Shown: positions 46,729-54,521, numbered from the stretch's first letter. The stretch: 64,000 nt of DNA from Chitinophagales bacterium (GCA_026936105.1 JAIXKI010000017.1:62001-126000); one strand, 5' to 3'. Made by a program: numbers and translations. Notes: generated from the sequence alone by a model not told the origin.

Positions 46729-47457
46729 TTATTTTTTAAAATGAATACCGTAAACCAGTGAGGTGCCTTTGAATTTATCGTAGAGGGAAAGTGCATATTG
46801 GTTCTCATAATATTCTTTTACACTTTCATCAATGATCTTTTCGGCAAAACCTGCTTCCTGCCAGTTCAGTTGCTTTGCTATAGCCCTGATCTTTTCCACA
46901 GGATGCACAAAGCTGCGGATGGTGATGGTTTTATTCCGGTAAGTGAATACCCTTTCCTCTCCTTTGGCCAAAAGTTCGGGATTCGATTCTGTGATCAGGA
47001 TATCTGAGCCGGGTTTCAGAACACGATCCCATTCTTTAAAGACCGGTTCCAGTTCTTTCATATGGGATATCGTCAACGTGGAAACCAATACATCGCAAGA
47101 ATGATCATCAAGGCCATACAAGCGATGATCGGTGATGAGATGAGTGATAGCCTCCGGAAATTTCTCCTTGAGTTTGTTCAGCATCCTGACGGATACTTCA
47201 TATCCTATCAGTTGTTTGGGACTTTGATCCAGCATTCTTTTCCAGTGCCTGCCGGTTCCGCATCCGATGTCGGCTACAATTTTATCTTTAAGATCAACGC
47301 TTTTCAATAATGAATTAAACACTTCCTCATCAAAGTCCATGATCAGGCTGCCGGGCTGGGTATCATAAGTGGAAGCCCACAGATCATAAGCAACTGCGGG
47401 ACTGACCTCTTTCTTTAAATAAAGCCCTGACAGGTATTCTATGAATGCTCTCAACAT
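46729..47457 (-). CDS. Class I SAM-dependent methyltransferase
   Basis: 242 residues. SAM motif I is IVADIGCGTGRHWKRML, with LIGYEVSVRMLNKLKEKFP (motif II), the VLVSTLTISHMKELEPVFKEWDRVLKPGSDILITE block and a YENQYALSLYDKFKGTSLVYGIHFKK tail. It belongs to the UbiE/Methyltransf_11 type. The start LKKEVSPAVAYDLWASTYDTQPG resembles BioC/UbiE-like enzymes, but no pathway neighbours support a specific substrate. It is convergent with homoserine dehydrogenase. Confidence 0.85.
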   Translation of the reverse strand: MLRAFIEYLSGLYLKKEVSPAVAYDLWASTYDTQPGSLIMDFDEEVFNSLLKSVDLKDKIVADIGCGTGRHWKRMLDQSPKQLIGYEVSVRMLNKLKEKFPEAITHLITDHRLYGLDDHSCDVLVSTLTISHMKELEPVFKEWDRVLKPGSDILITESNPELLAKGEERVFTYRNKTITIRSFVHPVEKIRAIAKQLNWQEAGFAEKIIDESVKEYYENQYALSLYDKFKGTSLVYGIHFKK

Positions 47458-47552
47458 CTTTTTGGTGATACAGTAAGATCGTTATGATAAAAATAAGAAG
47501 AAACTATCTCTAAATAATTGCAAAGGCAATATTAGATAGTACAGATAGTGAA

Positions 47553-47586
47553 ATAAAAAACCTCCGGGGTCGAAGCCTGGGAGGTT
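47553..47586 (-). terminator. Intrinsic terminator of the tRNA transcript
   Basis: On the minus strand AACCTCC (47586-47580) pairs with GGAGGTT (47565-47559) and is followed by a T-rich tract. It lies 6 bp beyond the 3' end of tRNA-Ser. Confidence 0.85.
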
Positions 47587-47591
47587 GACAG

Positions 47592-47682
47592 CGGTGAGGG
47601 AGGGATTCGAACCCTCGGTACAACTTTAAGGTCGTACGACGGTTTAGCAAACCGTTGATTTCAGCCACTCATCCACCTCACC
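47592..47682 (-). tRNA. tRNA-Ser(GCU)
   Basis: 91 nt with acceptor pair GGTGAGG/CCTCACC, discriminator G, anticodon arm ACGGT-TTGCTAA-ACCGT (anticodon GCU), a long variable arm (CGTACGACCTTAAAGTTGTACC) as in tRNA-Ser, and T-arm GAGGGTTCGAATCCCTC. No CCA is encoded. It is probably transcribed with the upstream tRNA-Pro. Confidence 0.95.
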
Positions 47683-47710
47683 CTTAGTTGCTGAAATATT
47701 TTATTTTATG

Positions 47711-47784
47711 TCGGGAGGACAGGATTCGAACCTGCGACCCCGTGGTCCCAAACCACGTATTCTACCGGGCTGAACTACCTCCCG
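47711..47784 (-). tRNA. tRNA-Pro(UGG)
   Basis: 74 nt with acceptor pair CGGGAGG/CCTCCCG, discriminator A, anticodon arm CGTGG-TTTGGGA-CCACG (anticodon UGG), D-arm GTTCAGCCCGGTAGAAT and T-arm GCAGGTTCGAATCCTGT. CCA is not encoded. Upstream of it are three partial copies of its 5' part. Confidence 0.96.
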
Positions 47785-47858
47785 AAAAATCTTCTCATTT
47801 TATTTCTTCTCACAGACACAAATCTTCAATATCATGAACTCATACTAACACATCATTT

Positions 47859-47911
47859 CCTGCGACCCTGGCGCTAAAGCGCCATATTCTACCGGGCTGA
47901 ACTACCTCCCG
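47859..47911 (-). pseudogene. tRNA-Pro 5' fragment, copy 1
   Basis: 53 nt equal to the tRNA-Pro acceptor 5' strand, D-arm and start of the T-stem (CGGGAGGTAGTTCAGCCCGG ... GGGTCGCAGG). The anticodon arm is replaced by TGGCGC-TTTA-GCGCCA. The T-loop and 3' acceptor strand are missing, so it cannot form a tRNA. Confidence 0.8.
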
Positions 47912-47985
47912 AAAATTCTTCTCAATTTATTTCTTCTCTCAGATCCTAATCTTCAATTTCAAGCACACATTCTAACTCATCCTTT

Positions 47986-48038
47986 CCTGCGACACTGGCG
48001 CCAAAGCGCCATATTCTACCGGGCTGAACTACCTCCCG
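47986..48038 (-). pseudogene. tRNA-Pro 5' fragment, copy 2
   Basis: 53 nt, exactly 127 bp from copy 1, with the replaced anticodon arm TGGCGC-TTTG-GCGCCA and one further change (GTGTCGCAGG). Its acceptor and D-arm sequence encodes the last residues and the stop codon of the GIY-YIG gene. Confidence 0.8.
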
Positions 48039-48273
48039 AAAATCCTTCTAAAAACCTTTTTATTCCTCGTTTTTTGATTCTCATTTCCAATCCCACGGCT
48101 TCAGAATTTGTTTCTACGCTTTCCTGCCAAACTAAAACCCAAGGAATACCTTTGGATGTAAACTTACTTTCTCCTTTATTATGCTCTCTCAACCGATTTT
48201 CCACGTCTTTTGTTGAGCCAACATAAAATTTTCCTAGCTTTTCACTCCAAAGTATATATACATAATAACACAT
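48016..48273 (-). CDS. Small GIY-YIG nuclease ending in a tRNA fragment
   Basis: 85 residues from the ATG at 48273. The GIY-YIG core is YYVYILWSEKLGKFYVGSTKDVENRLREHN, followed by SKFTSKGIPWVLVWQ and SEAVGLEMRIKKRGIKRFL, with the conserved Arg and the C-terminal Glu. The family includes homing and mobile-element nucleases and stand-alone proteins of unknown function. Its last seven residues (SGGSSAR) and its TAG stop are read from the acceptor and D-arm of tRNA-Pro fragment copy 2. A longer frame from 48336 would read through fragment 3 and is probably not used. The protein likely cuts DNA, and the nesting in tRNA repeats suggests a selfish element. Confidence 0.8.
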   Translation of the reverse strand: MCYYVYILWSEKLGKFYVGSTKDVENRLREHNKGESKFTSKGIPWVLVWQESVETNSEAVGLEMRIKKRGIKRFLEGFSGGSSAR

Positions 48274-48278
48274 CCATT

Positions 48279-48320
48279 CCTGCGACCCTGGCGCCAAAGC
48301 GCCATATTCTACCGGGCTGA
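48279..48320 (-). pseudogene. tRNA-Pro 5' fragment, copy 3 (diverged 5' end)
   Basis: The D-arm, replaced anticodon arm (TGGCGC-TTTG-GCGCCA) and GGGTCGCAGG are conserved. The acceptor side beyond 48320 has diverged (CCCGACAGGCAGATCA in place of CGGGAGGTAGTTCA). It lies just upstream of the GIY-YIG start codon. Confidence 0.7.
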
Positions 48321-48394
48321 TCTGCCTGTCGGGCATTGCCCCGAAATCTCATTTTCAGGGCTGCAAAAATAGCTTTTAACTGCCAAGCATCCAA

Positions 48395-48422
48395 AGAAAA
48401 ACCCGGCTCACCTGAACCGGGC
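48395..48422 (-). terminator. Intrinsic terminator of dnaA
   Basis: Minus-strand hairpin CCCGG-TTCAGGTGAG-CCGGG (48421-48402) followed by TTTTTC, 26 bp after the dnaA stop. Confidence 0.8.
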
Positions 48423-48447
48423 AGTAAAATAATTCCTTCCTTTCATT

Positions 48448-49881
48448 CTACATAGCAGCCAACTGTACCTTCTGCTGCAATTCCAGAACATTCTCACGAA
48501 ATACACTATCTGTATCCATCAGATCTTTTACCGTCTGGCATGAATGTATCACAGTTGTATGGTCGCGACCACCGAAATGCTCTCCGATCGTTTTCAGGGA
48601 ATTCTTTGTAAAAGCTTTGGCAAGATACATGGTGATCTGCCTCGCCTGTACAATCTCCCTTTTCCTTGTCTTTTGTAAGAGTTTGTCGTATGGAACAGCG
48701 AAATATTCACATACCATTTTCTGAATGGTATCAATAGTGATCTCTTTGCTCGATGTCCTGATAAAATTGCGTAACACTTTCTTTGCAAGGTCCAGATCTA
48801 TCTCCCTGCGATTGAGTGAGGATTGCGCCAGTAATGAAATCAATGTGCCTTCCAGTTCTCTTACATTACTATTTATATTATAGGCAATATATTTCACTAC
48901 CTCCTTCGGCATTTCCAATCCATCATTTTTCATTTTCTTTTCCAGGATATCAATCCTTGTTTCGTAATCAGGGATCTGCAGGTCGGCGCTCAAACCCCAA
49001 CGGAAACGGCTCAACAATCTTTCCTGAACTCCTTCAAGATCTTTCGGTGATTTGTCTGATGTTAGCACCAGTTGTTTTCCCGATTGATGAAGGTGATTGA
49101 AAATTGCGAAAAATGCATCCTGAGATTTCTCAGCCTTATTAAAGAACTGAACATCATCAATGATCAGCACATCTATCAGTTGGTAAAAATGAATGAAATC
49201 ATTGATCGCATTATTGCGGCTGTGATCCATGAACTGATTGATGAATTTCTCAGAGCTCACATACAGGACCACTTTGTTGGGATGCAGCCTTTTTACTTCA
49301 TTTCCAATGGCTTGTGCCAGGTGGGTTTTACCTAATCCCACGCCGCCGTAAATGACCAGCGGGTTAAAAGAATTGGCTCCGGGTTTCTCGGCAACGGCTT
49401 TGCCGGCACGACGGGCCACCCGGTTGCAATCGCCTTCAATAAAAGCATCAAACGTATAAATGGGATTGAGCTGCGGATCAATCTGCATCTTTTTCAATCC
49501 CGGAATGACAAACGGATTTTTTACCGGATTGGAAATGACTAACGGAAAATCCATTTCATTATTAGAATAAGTTTTAAAACCTTGTCCGCTCACATCCATG
49601 GTAAGCGGTTTGTTTTTAATATTGCCGCTGTCCACCATGATGCGGTATTCAAGACCTGCATCTTTACCTAACTCACGCTTCAACGTCTTTGCCAGAAGAT
49701 TAACGTAATGCTCTTCCAGATATTCAAAAAAGAATTGACTGGGAACCTGGATGATGAGAATATTATTTTTAAGTGAAACAGGTTTGATCGGTTCAAACCA
49801 GGTTTTGTAGTGCTGCCACTCAACAATGTCTTTGATGATCTTCAAACAATTGGTCCAAACTTTTTCAGCATTCTTGTCCAT
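48448..49881 (-). CDS. dnaA: Chromosomal replication initiator DnaA
   Basis: 477 residues with the four DnaA domains: N-terminal helical domain (WTNCLKIIKDIVEWQHYKTWFEPIKPVSL), a linker, the AAA+ domain (Walker A GGVGLGKTHLAQ, Walker B VLIIDDVQFF) and the C-terminal DNA-binding domain with the family signature IGEHFGGRDHTTVIHS. It opens the origin. The gene is transcribed alone toward the tRNA array. The AT-rich region upstream (49882-50358) shows no clear DnaA-box cluster, so the origin need not be here. Confidence 0.98.
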   Translation of the reverse strand: MDKNAEKVWTNCLKIIKDIVEWQHYKTWFEPIKPVSLKNNILIIQVPSQFFFEYLEEHYVNLLAKTLKRELGKDAGLEYRIMVDSGNIKNKPLTMDVSGQGFKTYSNNEMDFPLVISNPVKNPFVIPGLKKMQIDPQLNPIYTFDAFIEGDCNRVARRAGKAVAEKPGANSFNPLVIYGGVGLGKTHLAQAIGNEVKRLHPNKVVLYVSSEKFINQFMDHSRNNAINDFIHFYQLIDVLIIDDVQFFNKAEKSQDAFFAIFNHLHQSGKQLVLTSDKSPKDLEGVQERLLSRFRWGLSADLQIPDYETRIDILEKKMKNDGLEMPKEVVKYIAYNINSNVRELEGTLISLLAQSSLNRREIDLDLAKKVLRNFIRTSSKEITIDTIQKMVCEYFAVPYDKLLQKTRKREIVQARQITMYLAKAFTKNSLKTIGEHFGGRDHTTVIHSCQTVKDLMDTDSVFRENVLELQQKVQLAAM

Positions 49882-50358
49882 CAGTCGGTCGCAGTTTATC
49901 GGTCTGGTTATCTTTTGTGGTTATTAATGATGTCCTCAGAATCACACCGCAATATCATAAAAAAACAGGACAGGAAGGCGAATATCTACAATTCTTTGAT
50001 AAAAAAAAATTTTTATTGGGATGTTCTCTTTTTCATTGCCATACAAGTAATTTTTTGCGCTTTTTGGTAAATAAATTTGGAAAAATCATTACTCTGTATT
50101 ATTGAAATGATGTATATTCTAGGCCTCCTGCCAGAACCATCAGATCAATCAAATTTTATTGATCCATAACAATTGTCAACATACTGCGTTTAAAATATTT
50201 TTCTGAAAAATTAACCGGATCTTGTTTAAAAAACATTTTTATTTTTTTTCAGCATTCCAAAAAAAATGATCAGACAGATCTTGCCGGGATCGAAATTAAT
50301 TTTTTCAAAAAAATTTTAGTTACAACTTTGTGATCATTTCAGGATAAAAACCTGACAC
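49882..50358. other. AT-rich divergent intergenic region upstream of dnaA
   Basis: 477 bp, strongly A/T-rich with long A and T runs. Only one weak DnaA-box-like word (TGTGGTTAT near 49915) was seen, with no cluster of TTATCCACA, no iterons and no reading frame of note. It presumably holds the promoters of dnaA and the flavoprotein gene, but no consensus promoter was recognised. Confidence 0.4.
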
Positions 50359-51939
50359 ATGCAAAAAATAGTTTCATTAAAATTGTTGCCGCCGGAATCA
50401 GTTGATGATGCGGGCATAAAAAATAAGATTGCACAAACAATCTCCTTAAAAAAAAATGCAGTCACGGGTTTTTATATCCTCAAAAAATCAATTGACGCAA
50501 GAAGTAAAAACGTATGGATCAACTTATCCGTTCAGGCATTTATCAATGAACCTTTTCAATACAGAAAACTACAGCCATTTGAATTCAGAGATGTTAGTCA
50601 TTCTGATCATAAAGTGATCATTGTCGGAGCCGGGCCTGCAGGATTATTTTCTGCTCTAAAGCTCTTGGAATCAGGCATTAAGCCCATTATCCTGGAAAGA
50701 GGAAAAGACGTCAGGGCAAGACGGAGAGATCTTGCCGCTCTGAATAAAAACGGTATTGTAAACCCCGAAAGCAACTATTGTTTTGGAGAAGGCGGCGCCG
50801 GTACCTACAGCGATGGAAAACTTTATACACGAAGTTCTAAAAGAGGTAATGTAAACCGCATCCTGGATCTTTTTGTTCATTTTGGAGCTGAAGAAAATAT
50901 TTTATTTGAATCGCATCCGCATATCGGGACAAACAAACTACCCAACATCATTACTTCAATAAGAAAAAAAATAACTGATTGTGGCGGCGAGATCCATTTT
51001 GAAAAAAAAGTGATTGACGTTGTACTCAAAAAAGAAAAAATAACCGGAGTAAAAACAAACGATGCTGTGGTGGATGGCGATGCCGTGATTTTGGCAACCG
51101 GGCATTCCGCCAGGGATATTTTTCAGTTGCTTCATTCAAAAAACATTCAAATAGCATTCAAACCTTTTGCTCTAGGCGTTCGGGTAGAGCATCCGCAGTC
51201 GCTGATTGATTCTGCTCAGTATCATTGTACCCTGCGAAGTGAATTCCTTCCTCCTGCTTCCTATAGTTTGGTGGAGCAGGTTGATGGCAAAGGCGTTTTT
51301 TCTTTTTGCATGTGCCCCGGCGGCATTATAGCCCCGGCAGCCACCGCTCCCGGTGAGATCGTGGTCAATGGATGGTCGCCTTCCAAACGGAACAATCCTT
51401 TTGCCAACAGCGGCATCGTTGTCTCTGTGGAAGAAAAAGATGTACAGGCTTATAAAATGCATGGTCCATTGGCAGGAATGTATTTTCAGCAAGAGGTGGA
51501 ACAAAAAGCATTTAAATGCGGTGGTGGAAATATGGTTGCTCCTGCGCAACGATTGATAGATTTCACTCAAAATAAGATCTCATCTTCTTTACCAGACTGT
51601 TCTTATCTGCCAGGAATAAGATCGGTCGCACTTCAGGAAGTGCTGCCTTCGTTTATTCATAAACGGCTGCAAACAGCATTTAAAGAATTTGGAAAAAAGA
51701 TGCCTGCCCGCTACGGCGGAAAAAGTTATTTTACCAATGATGCAGTTGTGGTGGCTACCGAATCAAGAACCTCTTCGCCGGTACGAATACCAAGGAATGA
51801 AGAAACGCTTCAACATCCGCAGATAAAAAATCTATATCCCTGCGGCGAAGGCGCCGGATATGCCGGAGGAATTGTAAGCGCTGCCATGGACGGGGAGAAA
51901 GTGGCAGAAAAGATTGTTCAGTCCCTGTTATATCATTGA
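50359..51939 (+). CDS. FAD-dependent oxidoreductase (COG2509 family)
   Basis: 526 residues. An N-terminal ~90-residue alpha/beta domain precedes the FAD-binding motif VIIVGAGPAGLFSALKLLESGIKPIILERG. NYCFGEGGAGTYSDGKLYTR, VILATGHSARDIFQLL, FSFCMCPGGIIAPAATAPGEIVVNGWSPSKR and the C-terminal YPCGEGAGYAGGIVSAAMDG are standard for this family, which is broadly distributed but has no well-defined substrate. It is cytoplasmic and transcribed alone, divergent from dnaA. Confidence 0.85.
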   Translation: MQKIVSLKLLPPESVDDAGIKNKIAQTISLKKNAVTGFYILKKSIDARSKNVWINLSVQAFINEPFQYRKLQPFEFRDVSHSDHKVIIVGAGPAGLFSALKLLESGIKPIILERGKDVRARRRDLAALNKNGIVNPESNYCFGEGGAGTYSDGKLYTRSSKRGNVNRILDLFVHFGAEENILFESHPHIGTNKLPNIITSIRKKITDCGGEIHFEKKVIDVVLKKEKITGVKTNDAVVDGDAVILATGHSARDIFQLLHSKNIQIAFKPFALGVRVEHPQSLIDSAQYHCTLRSEFLPPASYSLVEQVDGKGVFSFCMCPGGIIAPAATAPGEIVVNGWSPSKRNNPFANSGIVVSVEEKDVQAYKMHGPLAGMYFQQEVEQKAFKCGGGNMVAPAQRLIDFTQNKISSSLPDCSYLPGIRSVALQEVLPSFIHKRLQTAFKEFGKKMPARYGGKSYFTNDAVVVATESRTSSPVRIPRNEETLQHPQIKNLYPCGEGAGYAGGIVSAAMDGEKVAEKIVQSLLYH

Positions 51940-52044
51940 CCAGATGTATTGAATGAAAAGTCATTCTATTCTCTAAAAAATTTCCGGACTTTATAACACC
52001 TGCTGGTCATTTCTGACAGAAAAATGAAAACACTTTATTGTGCC

Positions 52045-52052
52045 TATCTTTG
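52045..52052 (+). promoter_or_regulatory. -7 element TATCTTTG of the ABC exporter operon
   Basis: Exact TAnnTTTG match 17 bp before the ATG at 52070. It lies within the longer GTG-initiated frame, which argues for the later start. Confidence 0.5.
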
Positions 52053-52069
52053 ACCCTCAATTTTTTTCT

Positions 52070-53014
52070 ATGGCAGTATTAGAAGTTCGCAATCTAAAAA
52101 AATATTTTGCCACCCAAAAAGCTGTGGATGATATCAGCCTCTCCATTGAGAAAGGAACGATCTATGGGTTGCTGGGGCCTAATGGCGCAGGCAAAACCAC
52201 TTTGATCCGGATGATCACAGGAATCTTTTTTCCCGATGAAGGAGAAATATTTCTTGATGGGAAAAAATTCGATCCCTTAAATGACGTGATCCACATCGGG
52301 TATATGCCTGAAGAAAGAGGGTTGTATAAAAAAATGAAGATCGGCGAACAGGCTCTGTACTTAGCGCAATTGAAAGGACTGAGCCGCTCCGAAGCCATGG
52401 AAAAGATCAAAGAATGGTTTGTAAAATTAGAAATGCAAAGCTGGTGGAATAAAAAAGTGGAAGACCTGAGTAAAGGAATGAGCCAGAAACTGCAATTCGT
52501 CATTACGGTATTGCACAACCCAAAGCTGATCATTCTTGATGAACCCTTCAGCGGCCTGGACCCGGTAAACAGCAACCTGATCAAGGATGAAATCTATAAA
52601 CTTGCACAGGCAGGATCCACCATCATTTTCAGCACACACCGGATGGAGCAGGTGGAAGAGATCTGCAACAATATTGCGCTGATCAATAAAGGAAAGAAAA
52701 TCCTTGACGGAACGGTGAAAGACATCAAGCAGGAATTTAAGGAAAACCTTTTCAGCATCGGAGCCGAGCATCTTCCTCAATCATTGAACGGAGAAGCCCC
52801 ATTTGAGTTGGTGGGTACAAAGAATCAGCAATCGGTTGTCCGTATCAAAGAAGGAAACAAGCCCAACGATGTACTGAAATACCTGATCGGGCAGGGAGTC
52901 GTCATTCATTCATTCAATGAGATACTGCCATCGCTTAATGACATTTTCATTCGCCTGGTGGAAGGAACTCCCGCAGCAAGACAATTTCAAAACCTGTCAA
53001 AATCATCTAACTAA
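52070..53014 (+). CDS. ABC transporter ATP-binding protein (NatA-like)
   Basis: 314 residues from the ATG at 52070 (MAVLEVRNLKKYFATQ). Walker A LLGPNGAGKTTLIRM, signature DLSKGMSQKLQF and Walker B LIILDEPFSGLDP with the switch His in FSTHRMEQVEE are all present. The C-terminal ~90 residues form the DrrA/NatA-type accessory domain. It powers the permease encoded 17 bp downstream. The pair resembles Na+ or drug ABC-2 exporters, and the substrate cannot be read from sequence. Confidence 0.92.
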   Translation: MAVLEVRNLKKYFATQKAVDDISLSIEKGTIYGLLGPNGAGKTTLIRMITGIFFPDEGEIFLDGKKFDPLNDVIHIGYMPEERGLYKKMKIGEQALYLAQLKGLSRSEAMEKIKEWFVKLEMQSWWNKKVEDLSKGMSQKLQFVITVLHNPKLIILDEPFSGLDPVNSNLIKDEIYKLAQAGSTIIFSTHRMEQVEEICNNIALINKGKKILDGTVKDIKQEFKENLFSIGAEHLPQSLNGEAPFELVGTKNQQSVVRIKEGNKPNDVLKYLIGQGVVIHSFNEILPSLNDIFIRLVEGTPAARQFQNLSKSSN

Positions 53015-53031
53015 CAAGAAACCGGAATATC

Positions 53032-54306
53032 ATGCGCAAAGTTCTGCTCATTATAAAAAGAGAATATCTTACCAGAGTAAGGAAGAAGACTTTCATCATC
53101 ACCACACTTCTTTTTCCTTTGCTTTATCTCGGATTAATATTCGGCACCGGTTACCTTGCTGAAAAGACAAGAGCCAACCTGAATGTAGGCATCCTTGATT
53201 CATCCGGGTATTTTACAAAGTCAATGCTGGATAAAGAAAATCAACTGGACAAATCATCCCGGCTTACCCTTATTGAAAATAAACCGGATGTAAAGAGTCT
53301 TGAACTTGACTCCTCAGATTATGATGCCTTTATCGTAATTCCTCCTCTTGACTGGCAAAAAGGGAATAATAATATTGAATTGCTCGCAAAAAGATCTTAC
53401 GGACCTGAAGCTTCATCTCTGGTAGAAGCCAAACTGAACAAGATATGGGACATGGTGAAAAATGACAGCCTTAAAATTGATGCTGCCAAACAAGAGATCA
53501 TGCAAACAAGCCGGCTGGGTGTTCAATTCATAAACATGAGCGATCCCAAAGCCAATGCAAAATTTGCCAATGCCATCGGCCTTGCCTGTGGTTTCCTGAT
53601 CTACTTCATCATTCTCATTTACGGTTCACAGGTAATGATGGGCGTGATGGAAGAAAAAACAAACCGGATCGCAGAAGTCATTGTTTCTTCCGTAAAGCCT
53701 TTTCAGATGATGCTGGGAAAGATCATCGGCATCGCTTTGGTAGCGTTGACACAATTCCTGCTCTGGATCGCATTTGTATTCCTCATTTATAATATTACCA
53801 AAGCATCGGGCGGCGGCGACAGCGTCAATTCTCTCGTGGGTGGAGTGCAACAGCTCATCACCAGCATCAATGTGCCATTGATCCTCTTCTGCTTTGCTTT
53901 CTATTTCTTAGGCGGATTCTTTTTCTATGCGTCAATATACGGAGCCATCGGCAGCGCCATCAATGAAGATGTAAGAGAAGCCCAATCGCTAAGTTTCCCG
54001 GTCACCATGCTGATCATCATTGCCATCGTCATGATGAGTGCAGCTATCAGCGATCCCACCGGGCCCATTGCTTTTTGGGGAAGTATCATTCCTTTCACTT
54101 CACCTATAGTCATGATGGCAAGGATCCCTTACGGTGTTCCGGGAACAGTTCCCTGGTGGGAGCTCGGGTTATCCATGGCGCTTCTCATTGGAGGGTTCAT
54201 ATTCACGACATGGTTTGCGGGAAAGATTTACCGCACCGGAATCCTGATGTACGGTAAAAAGCCAACCTGGAAAGAACTGATCAAATGGGCATTCCGTAAA
54301 AGCTGA
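53032..54306 (+). CDS. ABC-2 type permease (NatB-like)
   Basis: 424 residues. One N-terminal transmembrane helix (FIITTLLFPLLYLGLIFGTGYLA) is followed by a ~150-residue extracytoplasmic domain (about 45-175), then five to six helices, including ANAIGLACGFLIYFIILIYGSQVMMGVMEEKTNRIAEVIVSSVKPFQMMLGKIIGIALVALTQFLLW with the conserved EEKTNRIAEV coupling segment. This is the NatB/ABC2_membrane_3 topology. It forms the transport pathway with the upstream ATPase. Confidence 0.9.
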   Translation: MRKVLLIIKREYLTRVRKKTFIITTLLFPLLYLGLIFGTGYLAEKTRANLNVGILDSSGYFTKSMLDKENQLDKSSRLTLIENKPDVKSLELDSSDYDAFIVIPPLDWQKGNNNIELLAKRSYGPEASSLVEAKLNKIWDMVKNDSLKIDAAKQEIMQTSRLGVQFINMSDPKANAKFANAIGLACGFLIYFIILIYGSQVMMGVMEEKTNRIAEVIVSSVKPFQMMLGKIIGIALVALTQFLLWIAFVFLIYNITKASGGGDSVNSLVGGVQQLITSINVPLILFCFAFYFLGGFFFYASIYGAIGSAINEDVREAQSLSFPVTMLIIIAIVMMSAAISDPTGPIAFWGSIIPFTSPIVMMARIPYGVPGTVPWWELGLSMALLIGGFIFTTWFAGKIYRTGILMYGKKPTWKELIKWAFRKS

Positions 54307-54375
54307 GATATCAGAAATGTTGTAGCTAAGGACCACTTATTTTTTTTAAACAATTTGTGGCCGTGAAATAAGAAA

Positions 54376-54389
54376 GTCCGGATCCGGAC
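54376..54389. repeat. Perfect 14-bp palindrome GTCCGGATCCGGAC
   Basis: A GC-rich perfect palindrome in an otherwise AT-rich intergenic region, about 70 bp after the permease stop and about 160 bp before the TetR-operon start. It could be an operator or a chance repeat. Confidence 0.3.
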
Positions 54390-54488
54390 AACCAGGTCCA
54401 TCAACATTATAAATGGCTCACGAGCAATATCATAAAAGGTATTTTCAATCTTCTTCTATTTAAGCCGGCTAATACTTTCCGAAAATAC

Positions 54489-54521
54489 TTTTGGAATTTC
54501 CGGAAACTAAAATTAATTTTG
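54489..54521 (+). promoter_or_regulatory. Bacteroidota-type promoter of the TetR operon
   Basis: TTTTG at 54489-54493, a 20-nt spacer, then TAATTTTG at 54514-54521. The match is complete in boxes and spacing. The spacer contains the palindrome TTTCCGGAAA. The candidate operator begins on the last base of the -7 box, so binding would block initiation. Confidence 0.75.

Larger units (their letters stand above)
47711..48334 (-). repeat. tRNA-Pro-derived repeat array with nested GIY-YIG gene
   Basis: The intact tRNA-Pro and two truncated copies recur at exactly 127 bp (accggg at 47764, 47891 and 48018). A third copy is 293 bp further on, with the GIY-YIG gene in between. The two 74-bp spacers are the same length and about 80% identical to each other by eye. 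Their ends resemble the two ends of the GIY-YIG gene interval. Confidence 0.75.

Noticed and set aside
47859-48320. Additional tRNA genes
   Set aside because: The three tRNA-Pro-like pieces lack the T-loop and 3' acceptor strand and have a non-anticodon tetraloop, so they cannot be functional tRNAs.
48274-48336. N-terminal extension of the GIY-YIG frame (MPDRQISPVEYGALAPG...)
   Set aside because: It is the in-frame reading of tRNA fragment 3. The GIY-YIG fold begins right after the internal ATG at 48273.
49882-50358. Replication origin next to dnaA
   Set aside because: The region is AT-rich, but no cluster of DnaA boxes or repeats was found; one weak 7/9 match is not enough.
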